A stretch of DNA of 64,000 bases from Deefgea rivuli DSM 18356 (GCF_000620145.1 NZ_JHVM01000009.1:124001-188000), one strand, 5' to 3'; shown: positions 45,001-53,822, counted from the first letter of the stretch. The notes: generated from the letters alone by a model not told the origin. Program-made: numbers and translations.

Positions 45001-45483
45001 GTAAACTTGGGTGACATGGTTGTAACCGGCAAACGCCATATCGGCACGCAGTTTTTCGGCATCGAATGGATCGCCTTTTTTAATGAAAAAGGTCGTTCCG
45101 GTTAAAAACTCAACCGGCGGCAACACGCCCATCGCGGTTTGCAGCGGGACGATTAATACGTCAACGGCGTTTTGCCGTACTTGCCAGAGCGTGGCGAGGC
45201 GTTCGCTGATGAGGTCTGAATGTGGCGAGAAGTGATCGTAAGGTAGCGTTTCCCAGTCCGGTAGCTGCAAAACTGTTTTGCTGCCCGTTTGGCCATTAAG
45301 AAAAAAACTCAGCTCATCTTTGAGCCGCGCCGCTTCTTGTGCATTGGCAGTAAAAATCACCAGCGGGCGAGCGGCTTGAGCGTAATCGGCCAGCAGTAGC
45401 GCATCGGCCGAGCCGTGTGGCTGGTTTAGTTGCAAGCGCTCATTAGCGCGAGGCAGGGCAGGAAGTGAGGTAGGAATTGACAT
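42037..45483 (-). CDS. mfd: Transcription-repair coupling factor Mfd
   Basis: Mfd removes stalled RNA polymerase at lesions and recruits UvrA. From ATG 45483 the protein is 1148 residues, as in E. coli; a TTG at 45543 would add 20 and lies inside a terminator hairpin. Visible parts are the UvrB-like N-terminus (DWETLPYDHFSPHSDLISER), the RNA-polymerase-interacting region (GDPVVHEAHGIGRYMGL), the RecG-like translocase with GDVGFGKTEVALRAAF and IIDEEHRFGVRQK, TLTATPIPRTLAMSLEG and QMRGRVGRS, and the C-terminal D7 domain. It is downstream of ccoH but separated by terminator hairpins. Confidence 0.97.
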   Translation of the reverse strand: MSIPTSLPALPRANERLQLNQPHGSADALLLADYAQAARPLVIFTANAQEAARLKDELSFFLNGQTGSKTVLQLPDWETLPYDHFSPHSDLISERLATLWQVRQNAVDVLIVPLQTAMGVLPPVEFLTGTTFFIKKGDPFDAEKLRADMAFAGYNHVTQVYGPGEFSIRGGLIDLFPMGSTLPFRIDLFDNEIETIRTFDVDTQRSLYPVPEIRLLPAREFPTDEEGRKKFRQNFRTAFEGDPSKARLYKDISNGVIPAGIEYYLPLFFDHTATVFDYLPAEAVLVLHGELLTAAGQYWQDIAERHKLSYGEKDRPLLPPRELFVEPDLLFANIKKYRRIEIKPSITSAEGVSGDTSLTQPLPALDVDRRSENPIRRLHDFVTHYPGKIILSAESLGRRETMSQFFAEYGFTPTLLDTWADALASTEHAILLASPLFKGFEWRSTRIAIITEADLYPSVIQSRGKRQQKRSNTDAMLRDLSELKIGDPVVHEAHGIGRYMGLTSMDLGDGATELLLIEYSGNDKLYVPVSQLHVISRYSGGASDTAPMHKLGSGSWEKTKRKAAEQVRDTAAELLNLYARRAAREGHAFEWNPHDYEAFAAGFGFEETPDQAGAIEAVLVDMRIKQPMDRLVCGDVGFGKTEVALRAAFAAVAGGKQVAVLVPTTLLAEQHYQTFADRFSDWPIKIAELSRFRSGKETAAAIAGLADGSVDIVIGTHKLVQPDVVFKQLGLVIIDEEHRFGVRQKEQLKALRANVDVLTLTATPIPRTLAMSLEGLRDFSVIATAPNKRLAVKTFVAKFSDGIIREAVLRELKRGGQVFFLHNEVDTIENMREKLAALLPEARIGVAHGQMRGRELEHVMRDFTQQRFNLLLCSTIIENGIDIPNANTILMNRADKFGLAQLHQMRGRVGRSHHQAYAYLLIPDLEGITKDAKKRLEAIQQMEELGSGFYLAMHDLEIRGAGEVLGDSQSGEMQEIGFTLYSQMLKEAVKALKSGKEPDLSQPLGVTTEINLHSPALLPEDYCPDVNERLSLYKRLASVEEKDELNEIHQELVDRFGLLPEPAKVLLDCHRLRMLAKPLGISKIDAADTAIIVHFAQNTVVEPMKIIKLIQSKKNYKLQGQDKLRIDGTWPDNAMRTARISELLRELV

Positions 45484-45547
45484 GGTCGGCGCAGCAGGAA
45501 AGGCTGGGAAGCGCTGATTATACCAGTCCTGCGTAGGCTGCAATATG

Positions 45548-45577
45548 GCAAAACGGCTGATGTAGCAATCAGCCGTT
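45548..45577 (-). terminator. Terminator after ccoH
   Basis: A perfect 10-bp stem AACGGCTGAT/ATCAGCCGTT with a six-base loop (45552-45577), followed on the minus strand by a T-run. It lies between ccoH and mfd. Confidence 0.65.
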
Positions 45578-45587
45578 GTTGTGTTTT

Positions 45588-45605
45588 GTGATGTTTCTAC
45601 ATCAC
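45588..45605. terminator. Second hairpin after ccoH
   Basis: GTGATGT/ACATCAC, a perfect 7-bp stem with TTCT loop, 18 bases after the ccoH stop and 10 before the stronger terminator. Together they form a tandem 3' structure. Confidence 0.45.
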
Positions 45606-45622
45606 TTTCTACATTACGCCAT

Positions 45623-46108
45623 TTAGGGGAAAGTTAAACTGTCATGGTGCTGTGTTGACCAAGATTTTCGGATGCTCCATGATTTTTTTGCATCGCTTAG
45701 TTCGACATACCAGTTGCCTTGTTGCAGGCCTTGTGTGAGCGTGCCGGTATACATCGAGCCTAGGGTATTGTTGAGCGTCACTTCTTGATCCAAACCGCTT
45801 AGGGTGGCATGAACCAGTTTGAGCTTGATGGGACCCAAGTCATTTTTATTAAATAAAACGCGAACTGATTTTTGGTCTTCGCCTAAATACACTTGACCCG
45901 TAATCCCTTTAGTTGTCGCTGCTTTTTCAAGAGCGAGCCGCTGATTGATATTATTGCCTTCCTTGTAATAATTATCGCTCACAAGGCTATCGGTTGAGGT
46001 TGCAGCCAAATACAGCATGTCGATGCCGCCGATGATGGCGAGTGCCGGAAAGGTGATGAGTAGCCACACATGAGGATGTTTGTACCAAGGTTTTTGCTCT
46101 TCGGTCAT
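45623..46108 (-). CDS. ccoH: FixH-like cbb3 oxidase assembly protein
   Basis: The 161-residue protein has one membrane helix near residues 13-35 (HVWLLITFPALAIIGGIDMLYL) and a periplasmic beta-rich domain beginning with the SDNYYKEGNNINQRLA motif of the FixH family. FixH/CcoH is needed to assemble or stabilise the cbb3 oxidase and its copper delivery. It begins three bases after ccoG and ends the cco operon. The HDSLTFP end has no extra domain. Confidence 0.9.
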   Translation of the reverse strand: MTEEQKPWYKHPHVWLLITFPALAIIGGIDMLYLAATSTDSLVSDNYYKEGNNINQRLALEKAATTKGITGQVYLGEDQKSVRVLFNKNDLGPIKLKLVHATLSGLDQEVTLNNTLGSMYTGTLTQGLQQGNWYVELSDAKKSWSIRKSWSTQHHDSLTFP

Positions 46109-46111
46109 TAC

Positions 46112-47548
46112 TTATTTTCCAATGAAAGTTGCTTTTTCAATAACGGTTTGCTCAGGGTCATCTTTGGCGGTGACGATGAATGTGATTGCGTGACTGCCGG
46201 CTTTGGCGTGCTCGGGAGCGACCTGAATACGCACCGAGACATCATTAATATCTGTCGGAGCTAATTCGATTGAATCATCACCAATAAGTTTCATGCCTGG
46301 TAAACCGGTTGCACGAATTAAATAAATATGCGGCTGTTCGCTGGCATTTTGAATGATCAGGCGGTAGCTATTTTCTAGCCAACCATTATCTGCTTCACGC
46401 ACTAGGGCGACACGGTCACGTTCAATATTGACTTTGACGGGTTGGCGCAGCATCAAGGATGCTATGGTCGCAGCCAAGGTAATGCTGATGACGACTGCAT
46501 ACATCAACACGCGTGGGCGTTTGATTTTTTTCAAAATATCGCGCTCAGGGTATTTGTGTTCCAGCGCATTTTCTGTTGTATAACGTACCAGCCCGCGTGG
46601 GTAATTCATTTTATCCATGATTTCGTCACAGGCATCAATACAGGCTGCACAGCCTATGCATTCGTATTGCAGGCCTTCGCGAATATCAATACCAACGGGG
46701 CAAACTTGCACGCACATGGTGCAATCGATACAGTCGCCTAGGCCTTCGGCTTTGTAATCTGCGCCTTTTTTGCGGCTACCGCGATTTTCACCGCGCTCGC
46801 TGTCGTAACTGATAATCAGCGTGTCGGCATCAAACATCGCACTTTGGAAACGCGCATACGGGCACATATATTTACATACTTGCTCGCGCATCCAGCCGGC
46901 ATTGCCATAAGTGGCAAAACCGTAGAATAAAATCCAGAATACTTCGTAGCCGGATAAAGCCAAGACCAGTAGATTGCTCCACAGTTCGCGAATCGGCGTG
47001 AAGTAGCCGACAAAAGTAAAGCCCGTCCACAGTGCGAAAACAATCCATAGCGTATGTTTTGTCGTTTTGAGGCGGAGTTTTTTGGCGCTCAGTGGCGCAT
47101 TATCGAGCTTGATTCTTGCTGCTCGATCACCTTCTACCCATTTTTCTATCCATAAAAAAATCTCGGTGTACACCGTCTGCGGACAGGCGTAGCCACACCA
47201 AAGCCGGCCACCAATGGTGGTCCAAGCAAATAGGCCAAAAGCCGAGAGCAAGAGCAGGGCTGTGAGGTAAATAAAGTCTTGTGGCAGAAAGACTAAGCCA
47301 AATACGTAGAACTTCCGATGGACTAAATCAAATAGCAAAGCTTGTCGTTCATGGATTTGTAGCCAAGGCACGCCGTAGAAAAACAGCTGCGTGGCAAATA
47401 CAAAAAAGATGCGCCAATTATTCCAAAAGCCTGTGACCCAGCGCGGGTAAATCTTTTTGTGGGCAGAGTAAAGCAAGGTTTCTTCGATTTCGCCATCGGC
47501 TTTGACATTAATGACGTTGATGGGGATTTCTTGTAGTTTCTTGCTCAT
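46112..47548 (-). CDS. ccoG: Cytochrome c oxidase accessory protein CcoG
   Basis: CcoG (RdxA/FixG) is a membrane ferredoxin-like protein that reduces cupric ions during cbb3 assembly. The 478-residue product has an N-terminal membrane part with WCGYACPQTVYTE, then two [4Fe-4S] clusters in CIDCTMCVQVCPVGID and CIGCAACIDACDEIM, and a C-terminal Ig-like domain from about residue 365. Start ATG 47548 follows GAGGTGG. It lies 218 bases after ccoP; that gap holds a terminator and a dispersed repeat, so ccoGH may have a separate promoter. Confidence 0.96.
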   Translation of the reverse strand: MSKKLQEIPINVINVKADGEIEETLLYSAHKKIYPRWVTGFWNNWRIFFVFATQLFFYGVPWLQIHERQALLFDLVHRKFYVFGLVFLPQDFIYLTALLLLSAFGLFAWTTIGGRLWCGYACPQTVYTEIFLWIEKWVEGDRAARIKLDNAPLSAKKLRLKTTKHTLWIVFALWTGFTFVGYFTPIRELWSNLLVLALSGYEVFWILFYGFATYGNAGWMREQVCKYMCPYARFQSAMFDADTLIISYDSERGENRGSRKKGADYKAEGLGDCIDCTMCVQVCPVGIDIREGLQYECIGCAACIDACDEIMDKMNYPRGLVRYTTENALEHKYPERDILKKIKRPRVLMYAVVISITLAATIASLMLRQPVKVNIERDRVALVREADNGWLENSYRLIIQNASEQPHIYLIRATGLPGMKLIGDDSIELAPTDINDVSVRIQVAPEHAKAGSHAITFIVTAKDDPEQTVIEKATFIGK

Positions 47549-47594
47549 GCGGCCACCTCATGAAAAAACAAAAATGAAATTGTCTGATTTTAAG

Positions 47595-47693
47595 TGAGCA
47601 CTCATGTAAAAATTTTATGGCAGTGCGTCAAAACCGCAGGCCGTACATGAAGTACGGCTCAGAAAATAACGATGCAAGAAAACTTTTGCTTAA
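47595..47693 (-). repeat. Dispersed intergenic repeat, copy B
   Basis: Read on the minus strand this matches the copy at 27224-27320 from AAGCAAAAGTTTTCTTGC through GAGCCGTAC(N5)GTACGGC (a perfect 7-bp stem), GCCTGCGGTTTT and GCCATAA to the GAGTGCTCAC end. It lies between the ccoP terminator and ccoG in the direction of the genes. Confidence 0.6.
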
Positions 47694-47715
47694 GCACTAA
47701 TGGATTGTTGGAATG

Positions 47716-47740
47716 AAAAACGGGCGGAATAGTCCGCCCG
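47716..47740 (-). terminator. Intrinsic terminator of ccoNOQP
   Basis: CGGGCGGA/TCCGCCCG, an 8-bp perfect stem with a four-base loop, followed by TTTTT on the minus strand; 26 bases after the ccoP stop. Confidence 0.8.
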
Positions 47741-47765
47741 AATGATTTGCCCGTTCAAATAAGGC

Positions 47766-48686
47766 TTACTTTGCTTGTTCTGTGGTTGGGCGCAGACTAA
47801 ACACATAGGCAGCTAGCAAATGCACTTTGCCGTCGCCTAAGAATTCTTTCCACGCTGGCATCACATTGTTGCGACCATTGGTGATGGTTTCAACGATGGT
47901 GTTTTCAGAGCCACCATACAGCCATACATTGTCGGTCAAGTTCGGTGCGCCAAGGTCTTTATTGCCTTTGCCATCGGTGCCATGACAGGCGACACAGACT
48001 TGTGCAAATGTGTTTGCACCACGTTCGGCACGGACATTGTTCACGGCTGTGTTGCCAGACAGTTTCATAACATAGTTGGCAACGTCACGTACTTTTTCTT
48101 CACCAAAAACGGCACCAAATGGTGGCATTTGACCGTGACGACCCAAATTAAGCGTTTCTTTGATCTTTTCAGGGGTGCCGCCGTACAGCCAGTCACCATC
48201 CGTTAGATTTGGGAAGCCCTTTGCACCGCGTGCATCTGAACCATGGCACTGAACGCAGTAAGTTTGAAATAGGTTTTTACCCATTGCAATCGCTTCTGGC
48301 GTTTGCGCTACTTCAGGAATTGGCAATGCAGAGTATTTGGCATACAAGACATTGGTTTTTTGCTCAACTTTCGCCACTTCGGTTTTGTATTGACCGACAG
48401 CGCTCCAGTTTTTCAAATTACCAAAAGCCACGAGGCCAGGATACAGAGCCAAATAAACCAAGGCAAAAATGATGGTTAGAACAAACATCCCTACCCACCA
48501 GCCGGGTAGGGGGTTGTTGTATTCTTCTAGATCGCCATCCCAGACGTGACCGGTCACGTCTGCTTTTTCGCCTTTTTTGAGCTTCACTTTCATTTGTGTG
48601 GCGAGGATATAGGCGCAATAGAAAATCCCGCCTAACGATACCGCAGCAATGAAGTAGCCCCAAAAACTACTTGTAAAATCATCCAT
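47766..48686 (-). CDS. ccoP: cbb3 oxidase diheme subunit CcoP
   Basis: CcoP passes electrons from soluble cytochromes to the cbb3 core. The 306-residue protein has membrane helices near residues 9-30 and 64-88 (WWVGMFVLTIIFALVYLALYP) and two c-type domains with CVQCH (Cys144-His148) and CVACH (Cys231-His235), each with a later Met ligand (GQMPPFG, NVMPAWKEF). Two helices and two hemes are the long CcoP form. Its gene ends the ccoN-O-Q-P series and is followed by a strong terminator. Confidence 0.97.
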   Translation of the reverse strand: MDDFTSSFWGYFIAAVSLGGIFYCAYILATQMKVKLKKGEKADVTGHVWDGDLEEYNNPLPGWWVGMFVLTIIFALVYLALYPGLVAFGNLKNWSAVGQYKTEVAKVEQKTNVLYAKYSALPIPEVAQTPEAIAMGKNLFQTYCVQCHGSDARGAKGFPNLTDGDWLYGGTPEKIKETLNLGRHGQMPPFGAVFGEEKVRDVANYVMKLSGNTAVNNVRAERGANTFAQVCVACHGTDGKGNKDLGAPNLTDNVWLYGGSENTIVETITNGRNNVMPAWKEFLGDGKVHLLAAYVFSLRPTTEQAK

Positions 48687-48705
48687 TATTTACTCTCCGA
48701 ACGCA

Positions 48706-48876
48706 TTAGGTCTGCTTGTTTGACGGCGGCAAATCATCGTCAAGGAACACTCGTTTTGCTTCCTCGTCAAAACCGGCTTTGTTTTGTTTGCTAAAGGCCC
48801 AGAAACAAATGCCTACAAATAAGACAAAGCCAACCACGGTGACGATGATTCGTACTTCGTTCTGCAGATCCATCAT
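48706..48876 (-). CDS. ccoQ: cbb3 oxidase small subunit CcoQ
   Basis: A short frame starting at ATG 48876 encodes 56 residues, MMDLQNEVRIIVTVVGFVLF at the N-terminus, one membrane helix over about residues 9-28, FSKQNKAGFDEEAKRVF and a C-terminal DDDLPPSNKQT. Position between ccoO and ccoP, length and the FWAFSK..K-x-x-F pattern identify CcoQ, which stabilises CcoP in the complex. Start is two bases after the ccoO stop; an ATG one codon later is possible. Confidence 0.9.
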   Translation of the reverse strand: MMDLQNEVRIIVTVVGFVLFVGICFWAFSKQNKAGFDEEAKRVFLDDDLPPSNKQT

Positions 48877-48878
48877 GC

Positions 48879-49493
48879 TTACCTTTTGTTTTTCAAAGCG
48901 AGGCCCAAACCTTGTAGGTAGGCAATGAGCGCATCCATTTCTGTTTTACCTTCAACGTCTTTGGCCGCGTTGGCAATATCGGCATCCGTATACGGATCAC
49001 CCAGTTTGCGGAGTGTCGCCAATTTTTTCGGCATTATTTCTGCATCAACAGGGCGAGCTGCTAAGAAAGCAAATGCCGGCATATTTGACTCGGGTACGAC
49101 ATCACGTGGATTCATCAAATGGGCGCGGTGCCACTCATCCGAATAACGGCCACCCACACGAGCCAAATCTGGCCCAGTGCGTTTTGAGCCCCATTGGAAT
49201 GGGCGATCGTAAACTGATTCGCCAGCCACCGAGAAATGACCATAACGCTCTGTTTCTGAGCGGAAAGGACGAATCATTTGCGAGTGGCAAGCGTAGCAAC
49301 CTTCACGCACGTAGATGTCGCGACCCGCAAGACGCAATGCGCTGTACGGTTTAACGCCATCAATCGGTTGCGTGATGGATTTGCTAAACATCAAAGGTAG
49401 GATTTCTACAAACATAGCAATACTGAGCGTAAACAAAGTAAAGACAATGAGATAGAACACGTTTTCTTCAACTAATTTTTGCAACTTATTCAT
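48879..49493 (-). CDS. ccoO: cbb3 oxidase monoheme subunit CcoO
   Basis: CcoO is the membrane-anchored cytochrome c subunit of the cbb3 core. The 204-residue protein has one N-terminal helix (about 12-35) and CYACH (Cys66-His70) with [18 protein letters not shown], then a [20 protein letters not shown] segment and a Met-containing ESNMPAFAF axial-ligand loop, all typical. It is 20 bases downstream of ccoN and two bases before ccoQ. Confidence 0.97.
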   Translation of the reverse strand: MNKLQKLVEENVFYLIVFTLFTLSIAMFVEILPLMFSKSITQPIDGVKPYSALRLAGRDIYVREGCYACHSQMIRPFRSETERYGHFSVAGESVYDRPFQWGSKRTGPDLARVGGRYSDEWHRAHLMNPRDVVPESNMPAFAFLAARPVDAEIMPKKLATLRKLGDPYTDADIANAAKDVEGKTEMDALIAYLQGLGLALKNKR

Positions 49494-49513
49494 ATTCAGT
49501 TTTCCTTCTGCGG

Positions 49514-50938
49514 TCAGGCGTGTGCTGCAACGGCTGGGATTTTCGCATCAACGGCTTGGCCTTCAGATACGGTACGCAGAACGTTGTAAAGCATCAAGAA
49601 CATGCCAGAGAGGAAACAAGCGCCACCCAAGAAGCGGATGAAGTAGTACGGATGACTGGCTTTAACTGACTCAATAAAGGCGTAAGTTAAAGTACCATCT
49701 GCATTGACCGCGCTCCACATCAGGCCTTGCGTTACACCAGCAATCCACATTGAAGCGATATAGAGCACCGTGCCCAAGGTCGCCATCCAGAAATGCACTT
49801 CAATCAATTTGATTGAGTACATTTTTTCGCGGTTAAACAGGCGTGGAATCAAGTAGTAAATCGCGCCAATGGTGATCATCGCAACCCAGCCTAAAGCGCC
49901 TGAGTGAACGTGACCGACGGTCCAATCGGTGTAATGGCTTAGTGCATTCACTGATTTGATCGCCATCATTGGGCCTTCGAACGTTGACATGCCGTAGAAC
50001 GACAGCGCAGTCACGAGGAATTTCAAGATTGGATCGGTACGCAATTTATGCCATGCGCCAGACAAAGTCATAATCCCGTTAATCATGCCACCCCAGCTTG
50101 GTGCGAGCAGAATCAATGAGAACACCATGCCGAGTGATTGAGTCCAATCAGGTAGGGCTGTGTAGTGCAAATGATGCGGGCCAGCCCACATATACGTGAA
50201 CGCCAACGCCCAGAAATGCACGACAGAAAGACGGTAAGAATAAACCGGACGACCTGCTTGCTTAGGAACGAAGTAATACATCATGCCCAAGAAGCCAGCG
50301 GTCAAGAAGAAACCAACGGCATTGTGGCCATACCACCATTGCACCATTGCATCCACGGCACCTGAGTAAATTGAGTACGATTCCATCGTGCCCAAGATCG
50401 GCAATGCCATGCTGTTGACAATGTGCAGCAGCGCAACGGCGAGAATAAACGCACCGTAGAACCAGTTTGCGACATAGATGTGTTTCACTTTGCGTTTAGC
50501 AATCGTGCCGAAAAACACGATGGCGTAGCAAACCCAAACCACAGTAATCAAAAGATCAATCGGCCAAGCGAGTTCGGCATATTCTTTACCTTGGGTGTAA
50601 CCCAAAGGCAAAGTAATAGCGGCCAGCACAATAACCAGTTGCCAGCCCCAAAAGTGGAAGGCGGCGAGTTTGTCGCTAATAAGGCGCACATTACAGGTGC
50701 GTTGAACAACATAGTACGACGTCGCGAATAGCCCGCAACCACCGAATGCAAAAATCACAGCATTCGTGTGTAAGGGACGTAAACGGCCAAAATGAAAATA
50801 CTGGCCGACATTGAGTTCTGGCCAGAACATTTGGGCGGCGATAACAACGCCGACCAACATTCCGACAATACCCCAGACGACCGTCATGATGGCAAACTGC
50901 CGAACCACTTTGTAATTGTATGTGGCTTGGTTTTCCAT
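49514..50938 (-). CDS. ccoN: cbb3 oxidase catalytic subunit CcoN
   Basis: CcoN is the heme-copper catalytic subunit that reduces O2 at very low concentrations and pumps protons. ATG 50938 follows GGAGCGC and gives 474 residues; an in-frame start at 50962 is less likely. About twelve helices are visible. Low-spin heme and heme-copper ligands lie in [45 protein letters not shown] (copper His pair) and [15 protein letters not shown]. It heads ccoN-O-Q-P under an FNR-type promoter. Confidence 0.97.
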   Translation of the reverse strand: MENQATYNYKVVRQFAIMTVVWGIVGMLVGVVIAAQMFWPELNVGQYFHFGRLRPLHTNAVIFAFGGCGLFATSYYVVQRTCNVRLISDKLAAFHFWGWQLVIVLAAITLPLGYTQGKEYAELAWPIDLLITVVWVCYAIVFFGTIAKRKVKHIYVANWFYGAFILAVALLHIVNSMALPILGTMESYSIYSGAVDAMVQWWYGHNAVGFFLTAGFLGMMYYFVPKQAGRPVYSYRLSVVHFWALAFTYMWAGPHHLHYTALPDWTQSLGMVFSLILLAPSWGGMINGIMTLSGAWHKLRTDPILKFLVTALSFYGMSTFEGPMMAIKSVNALSHYTDWTVGHVHSGALGWVAMITIGAIYYLIPRLFNREKMYSIKLIEVHFWMATLGTVLYIASMWIAGVTQGLMWSAVNADGTLTYAFIESVKASHPYYFIRFLGGACFLSGMFLMLYNVLRTVSEGQAVDAKIPAVAAHA

Positions 50939-51094
50939 TAGAGCGCTCCGATTGATCTCCAACTGCTTGGAATTTGAGTTTAAAAACTTATTTTTATGAT
51001 TGTGGTACAGCTATTTTGCTGGCTGCTCAATAGTATTGAGCCAGCTAGTTAACCGATTTCTTGATGCGTAATGCTTCAGACAAAGGCTCACCAG

Positions 51095-51100
51095 ACTATA
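51095..51100 (-). promoter_or_regulatory. -10 element of the ccoN promoter
   Basis: On the minus strand TATAGT begins exactly 22 bases after the FNR box at 51123-51136. This is the spacing of class II FNR-dependent promoters (box centred at -41.5). Transcription would start near 51088 and leave a leader of about 150 bases. Confidence 0.65.
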
Positions 51101-51122
51101 CGCAACCCAATAGCCCGCAAAC

Positions 51123-51136
51123 TTGATGTAGATCAA
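51123..51136 (-). promoter_or_regulatory. FNR/ANR-type binding site upstream of ccoN
   Basis: TTGATGTAGATCAA is a perfect TTGAT-N4-ATCAA palindrome. It lies about 185 bases before the ccoN start, between ccoN and ccoS, matching the low-oxygen control known for cbb3 operons. Confidence 0.85.
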
Positions 51137-51182
51137 GTGTGCATAGTTACAAACGCGCCGATTTTACCTCTTTGCACGGCAT

Positions 51183-51377
51183 TCAGTCAGGAAATTTTTG
51201 TTTTTCTTCGCTGAAATCGGCTTGATTTTCTGCGGGCTTGTCATCGTCATGCAAAATTCGCCAGCTTGGACCTTCTAAGTCATCTAATTGGCCGCTGCGT
51301 ATCGTCCACCAAAATACAAAGCCAATGACAAAGGCAATCAATATAGAAAGCGGAATTAATAAATAGAGGCTTTCCAT
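51183..51377 (-). CDS. ccoS: cbb3 oxidase maturation protein CcoS
   Basis: CcoS is required to insert redox cofactors into cbb3 oxidase. The 64-residue protein has the family start MESLYLLIPLSILIAFVIG with one membrane helix, then FWWTIRSGQLDDLEGPSWRI (WTIRSGQLDDLEGP is diagnostic). The polar tail is about 25 residues. Its ATG begins directly after the ccoI stop, so ccoI and ccoS form a unit upstream of the ccoN promoter. Confidence 0.95.
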   Translation of the reverse strand: MESLYLLIPLSILIAFVIGFVFWWTIRSGQLDDLEGPSWRILHDDDKPAENQADFSEEKQKFPD

Positions 51378-53822
51378 TTAGAGGGTCTTTTTATTAGAGC
51401 GTGAAATTAAACGTAGTGCATTGAGTACAACGAGCAAAGAACTCATTGCCATGCCGATGCTGGCAATCCACGGGGTTACATAGCCTGCGGCGGCTAAAGG
51501 AAGGGCGGCTAGATTATAAAGTAAGGCCCAGAGTAGATTTTGCCGGATGATGCGCTGGGTTTTGCTGGCGAGCTGAAAAGCGGCTGGCAGGCAAGCCAGA
51601 TTATTATTGAGTAACACCATGTCGCCTGCGGCATGAGCAATATCTACACCGCCGCCCATCGCAATCGACACATTAGCCAGTGCCAGAACTGGCGCGTCAT
51701 TGACGCCGTCTCCTATCATCAGCACGATTTTGCCATTCTCTTGCAATGCCTGAATATAAGCCACTTTGGCTTCGGGCGTGGCGTTGGCGCGAACTTGTTC
51801 AATCTGCAGTTGCCTAGCGATTTCATGTACAGGATGTTGTTGGTCACCCGAAACGAGATGCAATTGAAAACCGGCGGCTTTAAGTTCGTGAATTAAAGTA
51901 GTCGCTTCTGGGCGTAATCGGTCAGCCAAAACAAAGGCGGCAAGCCAGGTATTGCCGTCTGATAAAGCAATAATTGAGCCTTCATGCTGATACGGGGTGA
52001 GTGTATCTGGTGCAGCTTGCGTTAAAAGGCTGCTAATAAACTGCAAAGAGCCTATCCAATATTGTTGCTCGCCAATCCAGCCTGAAAGACCGCCTTGTGC
52101 GTGCTTTTGAATTTTTTGAGCCGTTAGCGTAGCAGCGCTACTGACTTGATGGCTAAATGCTTTGGCAATCGGATGCTCTGATTGTTGTTCCAAGCTTTGT
52201 GCAATCGACAGTGCAGTATTTTCGTCCAGCGCTAATGCAATCGTTCGCACGATGCGTGGCTCGCCAAAAGTCAGTGTGCCGGTTTTATCCAGCACAATAT
52301 CGCTCACTTTCGCCATCGTTTCGAGTAAATTGGCACGAGTGACCAATAAACCCAGCTGAGCCAGATGACCGGTGGCTGCTGTGAGCGCCGTTGGTGTCGC
52401 GAGCGATAGGGCGCAAGGGCAGGAAATCACCAGCAGCGCTACGGTGATGGCCAGCGCATGTGCCGGATTGTGTAAGTGCCAGTACCAGAAAGTCAGACTG
52501 GCTGCGATCAGTAGGCCAAGGACAAACCAGCCCGCAATTCGATCCGCAATCGCTGCCAAGCGCGGTTTTTGCGTTAATGCTTGATCTAAAATCCTGACCA
52601 TGCTGGCGATTCGGGTATTGGCCCCGATGAGTTGCACTTCGACGGTGAGGGGCGACAATAAATTGGCCGTGCCTGCAGTAACCTGTGTGCCGGAGGTTTT
52701 GCTAACGGGGAGCGACTCGCCGCTAAGCATCGCTTCATTGACTTCGCTTTGACCATCTAAAACCACGCCATCTATTGGAATGATTTCACCCGCTTTGACG
52801 ACAATTCGATCCCCTATTTTTAAGTGGGCGACTGCGGTTTCGTGCGGTGTGTCATCGCTATGCAATTGGTGCGCAAAAGTAGGGACGAGTTTAACCAGTT
52901 TCTCTGCGGCTGCACCCGCGCTGCGCCGTGCTTTAAGCTCTAAATAACGCCCACCAAGCAGTAAAAATACAAACATTGAGACTGAATCGAAATAGATTTC
53001 GCCATGCCCCGTGATGAGTGAATACAGGCTGGCAAAAAAAGCAATCAACACGCCCAAGCTGACTGGCAAATCCATTCCGGCGCGGCCATGACGCAAATCG
53101 CGCCAGCTATTGGCATAAAACGGCCAGCAGGAATACAGCACCACGGGCAAAGTCAGTAAAGCGCTGCCCCAGTGCATCATATTGAGCCAATTGGCTTCAA
53201 TTTCGTCGGCTTGGGAAAGGTAAATAGGGACGACAAACATCATAACTTGCATCATGGAAAGGCCCGCAACCCAGAGCCGGAATAGCGCTGTTTTACGCTG
53301 CTTTTGCCAGATCACTTCATCGCGGGCGTGATCGTAAGGTAGAGCGCGATAGCCAATCGCGGCGATGCTTTCTAAAATCGTCGACAGTCTAATTTGACTG
53401 TCATCCCAACGAATTCGAGCGCGGTAGGTGCTGTAATTGATGGAAACTGACTGCACGCCTTTGAGCTGGGCAATGTGCTGCTCATTGAGCCAAATACAGG
53501 CCGCGCAACTAATCCCTTCCAAGATCAGTGCTGCTTCTTTGCTATTGCTATCGATGTGGTGAACAAAATCTGCCTGCAGCTCGCTGTCATCGTACAAAGA
53601 GAGCTGTTCGAGTAGCTCGCTCGGGAGTGGCGCTTGCCGATCCGCTGGTTTTTGCCGCTGGGCATAATACTGATCTAGGCCACTGGCAATAATCGTTTCC
53701 GCCACGGCTTTACAGCCTGCGCAGCAAACGACTTGGCGCTGATTGCGATAGCGGATTTGAAACTCACTATCGCTAGGGCAGGGCTCGGCACAATGAAAGC
53801 AGGGGATAGCATCGGTATTCAT
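51378..53822 (-). CDS. ccoI: Copper-translocating P1B-ATPase CcoI (FixI/CopA2)
   Basis: CcoI exports copper to the periplasm for loading into the cbb3 oxidase. The 814-residue protein has an N-terminal Cys-rich metal-binding segment (CFHCAEPC, CCAGC), a GISCAAC heavy-metal domain (Cys106, Cys109), eight membrane helices, the CPC motif (468-470), phosphorylation site DKTGT (Asp512) and the GDGVNDAPVL hinge. Overlap with ccoS and the downstream ccoNOQP position assign it to the FixI type. The 210-base region upstream to lrgA has no FNR box. Confidence 0.96.
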   Translation of the reverse strand: MNTDAIPCFHCAEPCPSDSEFQIRYRNQRQVVCCAGCKAVAETIIASGLDQYYAQRQKPADRQAPLPSELLEQLSLYDDSELQADFVHHIDSNSKEAALILEGISCAACIWLNEQHIAQLKGVQSVSINYSTYRARIRWDDSQIRLSTILESIAAIGYRALPYDHARDEVIWQKQRKTALFRLWVAGLSMMQVMMFVVPIYLSQADEIEANWLNMMHWGSALLTLPVVLYSCWPFYANSWRDLRHGRAGMDLPVSLGVLIAFFASLYSLITGHGEIYFDSVSMFVFLLLGGRYLELKARRSAGAAAEKLVKLVPTFAHQLHSDDTPHETAVAHLKIGDRIVVKAGEIIPIDGVVLDGQSEVNEAMLSGESLPVSKTSGTQVTAGTANLLSPLTVEVQLIGANTRIASMVRILDQALTQKPRLAAIADRIAGWFVLGLLIAASLTFWYWHLHNPAHALAITVALLVISCPCALSLATPTALTAATGHLAQLGLLVTRANLLETMAKVSDIVLDKTGTLTFGEPRIVRTIALALDENTALSIAQSLEQQSEHPIAKAFSHQVSSAATLTAQKIQKHAQGGLSGWIGEQQYWIGSLQFISSLLTQAAPDTLTPYQHEGSIIALSDGNTWLAAFVLADRLRPEATTLIHELKAAGFQLHLVSGDQQHPVHEIARQLQIEQVRANATPEAKVAYIQALQENGKIVLMIGDGVNDAPVLALANVSIAMGGGVDIAHAAGDMVLLNNNLACLPAAFQLASKTQRIIRQNLLWALLYNLAALPLAAAGYVTPWIASIGMAMSSLLVVLNALRLISRSNKKTL

